Assembly (NCBI GenBank): GCA_037013495.1
Contig: CM072806.1
Coordinates: forward strand, 7,618,001-7,682,000
Direction: 5' to 3'
Origin: Hippophae tibetana
Taxonomy: Eukaryota > Streptophyta > Magnoliopsida > Rosales > Elaeagnaceae
Length of the DNA: 64,000 nucleotides
Shown here: positions 62,475-64,000 of the stretch, piece by piece
How positions within the stretch are numbered: the first letter of the stretch is position 1
How the letters are laid out: every line of letters begins with the position of its first letter
Notes under the pieces: generated by a model
The model's input: only the letters and a program-made list of their open reading frames with translations
Database searches by the model: none
Told to the model about the DNA's origin: nothing
Translations under genes and position numbers: made by a program

Positions 62475-63210
62475 TATTTTTGTCAATATATATGTTGGAT
62501 TCTTAACACCAAGAATCTTTACAAGGGCTAACATTCTATCACCAATAGAGATATGATAAAGTAATAACGAAGTATAATATATTTAGTTTTAGAATGAAAT
62601 GCAATATTTTTCGCTAGATATATCAAACTCTAACTATCCTTGTACAAAACTTTCTTCTCTCGCTTGAATCCCAACTTACCTTATAATCCTTAGAGCCATA
62701 TGATCTTTTTATTGGCTTCTCTCATGGCTATATACTCAAACTCTATAATGGATAATGCAACATTCTTTTGTATCTATGACATCTAACTAAAAACCATAGT
62801 ACACACAATAAACACATAACTAGTGTTATCCTTTCAGTGATCGATTTCACATGCAAAGTCTACATCAACATACTTTTGTACTTTTAATTCTCCTTTTATA
62901 AAGTACAAACACTTCTCTACGATGCATCCTAAATATCTTAGGATCTATTTCACTACTTCCTAATGAGTCTTTCCTAGATTTTGACATAAACTTGGTAACA
63001 ACTCACACTATCTGACCAATGTTTGGTTTTGTACATACCATTTCACTAAACTCAAGTTGGTTATGATTGTATTAAGTTGATTTAGATGTTGAGTCATTGA
63101 CATACATTCTGTCATCTACAAATTGAACAACTGTTTCATAAAATGTACCTTATTTGGAGTTGATGACTTCTCATATATACTAAATAGAGCTATCATAAGA
63201 TGTGTCGTGG
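62475..63210 (-). pseudogene. Copia RT/RNase H relic, heavily decayed
   Basis: The minus strand from about 63060 downwards reads an RT end (CTKPNIGQ near 63025), then VDVDFACEID near 62865, YVFIVCTMVFS near 62825, ALSIIEFEYIAMREANKKII near 62750, a KREKKVLYKDS stretch near 62670 and LAKNIAFHSKTKY near 62620. This is the conserved RNase H order of copia pol. Frameshifts and stops interrupt it throughout. Forms such as EYIAM and AFHSKTK differ from the copy at 53475-57696, so it is a different copia family. No LTR was identified. Confidence 0.8.
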
Positions 63211-64000
63211 TCTTTTCTTTTACTATGTTAAAGGAAACATTATGTGATAATGTCGATTAGATGACTATTAGGATTTATCTCTCGAGAATAACTCATTCTA
63301 AATTCTTCATGCTTCATCCAAAATCTATCACATCAAACTTTTTAAGTTTTACCTATCTTTCATATGCTTTCATCACTTACTCATGTAAAATTTTGTAAAA
63401 AAATTTGAAGAGGCACAAGTTGCAACTAGTTTAAAATTGAACAAAAATTGTTTCATTTTTCTAGCTTTTTAGGCAAAGTTACTAAGAGAATATAATAAGG
63501 AAGGTTACATGAATAAACTATTGAACTTTAGATGTGAATTTAATCCATGTTCGTTCTTTTTGGAGCACGTTTTTCTAGATTTTCACATTTGAGTTCGATG
63601 GTGAATTGAATTATATCCCTTCACGTATATGAATGAGAAAGGAGTGAACTTCAATGCCCAACTAACAGTAGCAATCAGAAGGAGTACTTGGTGCTTGATG
63701 GGTTTAATATCAAGTAAGAGATTGACGCGTGGTGATTAAACAAAGAAGCTATGGCTCCTCTATCATCTCTCTCGACTCATTTACGGCTGAAGACATAATA
63801 ATATAAATGCTTAATGTCCTAGCGCTCCGTAGGAAAATATTATTTTGAAATTAAAATTACAACAATAACCTTTTACTAAAGCCACGTTATGAAGCCACCC
63901 TTAAATAAGAGAGTATCCAATATATTCGGTGAAGTTGGGGATTTTGAGGTTTTTACTTAAATAGCATCCGTAACGATTATAAGAATTAATTATTTTTGTG
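63211..64000. other. Unassigned sequence to the window edge
   Basis: More GC-balanced than the spacers. It may be the rest of the decayed copia element or its leader. No recognisable protein was found in any frame, including around the ATG near 63751 (ATGGCTCCTCTATC), which meets no long ORF. Confidence 0.4.

Overview
The window looks like nuclear DNA of a dicot plant. It is very AT-rich between genes, has GT-AG introns, and carries plant-specific families (PUB-type U-box E3 ligase, VQ protein, phytosulfokine precursor), Ty1/copia retrotransposons and many small DNA transposons. The species cannot be named from the sequence alone. Genes are sparse: four are well supported in 64 kb. No rRNA, convincing tRNA, CRISPR or bacterial-type system was seen.

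Layout. At 1-166 lies the right end of a CACTA-type element with palindromic CpG-rich repeats. From 167 to 8890 there is AT-rich intergenic DNA. A MITE-like unit with telomere-like TTTAGGG repeats is at 8892-9600. The U-box gene (PUB30/31 type) has its CDS at 10711-12078 and a long leader holding an AUG-UAA start-stop uORF. A solo LTR lies at 15041-15263. At 15662-17758 is a decayed CACTA-like element (AGT target duplication) that contains a promoter-like, intron-bearing segment without a long ORF, a candidate gene-capturing element. A hAT-like MITE is at 18080-18399. A second CACTA right end lies at about 24880-25102. The VQ gene is at 26671-27240 and a complete 735-bp CACTA MITE at 27993-28727.

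From 30680 to 32740 is a broken SIRE-like copia element missing its integrase core. A three-exon BSD-domain gene runs from 34445 to 37166. A two-exon phytosulfokine precursor gene, on the minus strand, lies at 43558-43926; no single open frame covers it, so it is easily overlooked. From about 53130 to 57696 is a nearly full-length but broken minus-strand copia element with a tandem-repeat array in its LTR. Directly beyond its gag end, at 57780-58480, is a decayed minus-strand stretch that resembles a caulimovirid movement protein, probably an endogenous pararetrovirus relic. An orphan small ORF is at 60270-60746. Another copia RT/RNase H relic, minus strand, is at 62475-63210.

The four genes do not form a pathway or cluster. 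They are unrelated single genes separated by transposon-rich DNA. PUB, VQ and PSK are all from families tied to signalling and stress responses, but their proximity here carries no clear functional meaning. The most interesting items are the candidate Pack-CACTA element, the pararetrovirus-like relic next to the copia element, the AUG-UAA uORF of the U-box gene and the split PSK gene.
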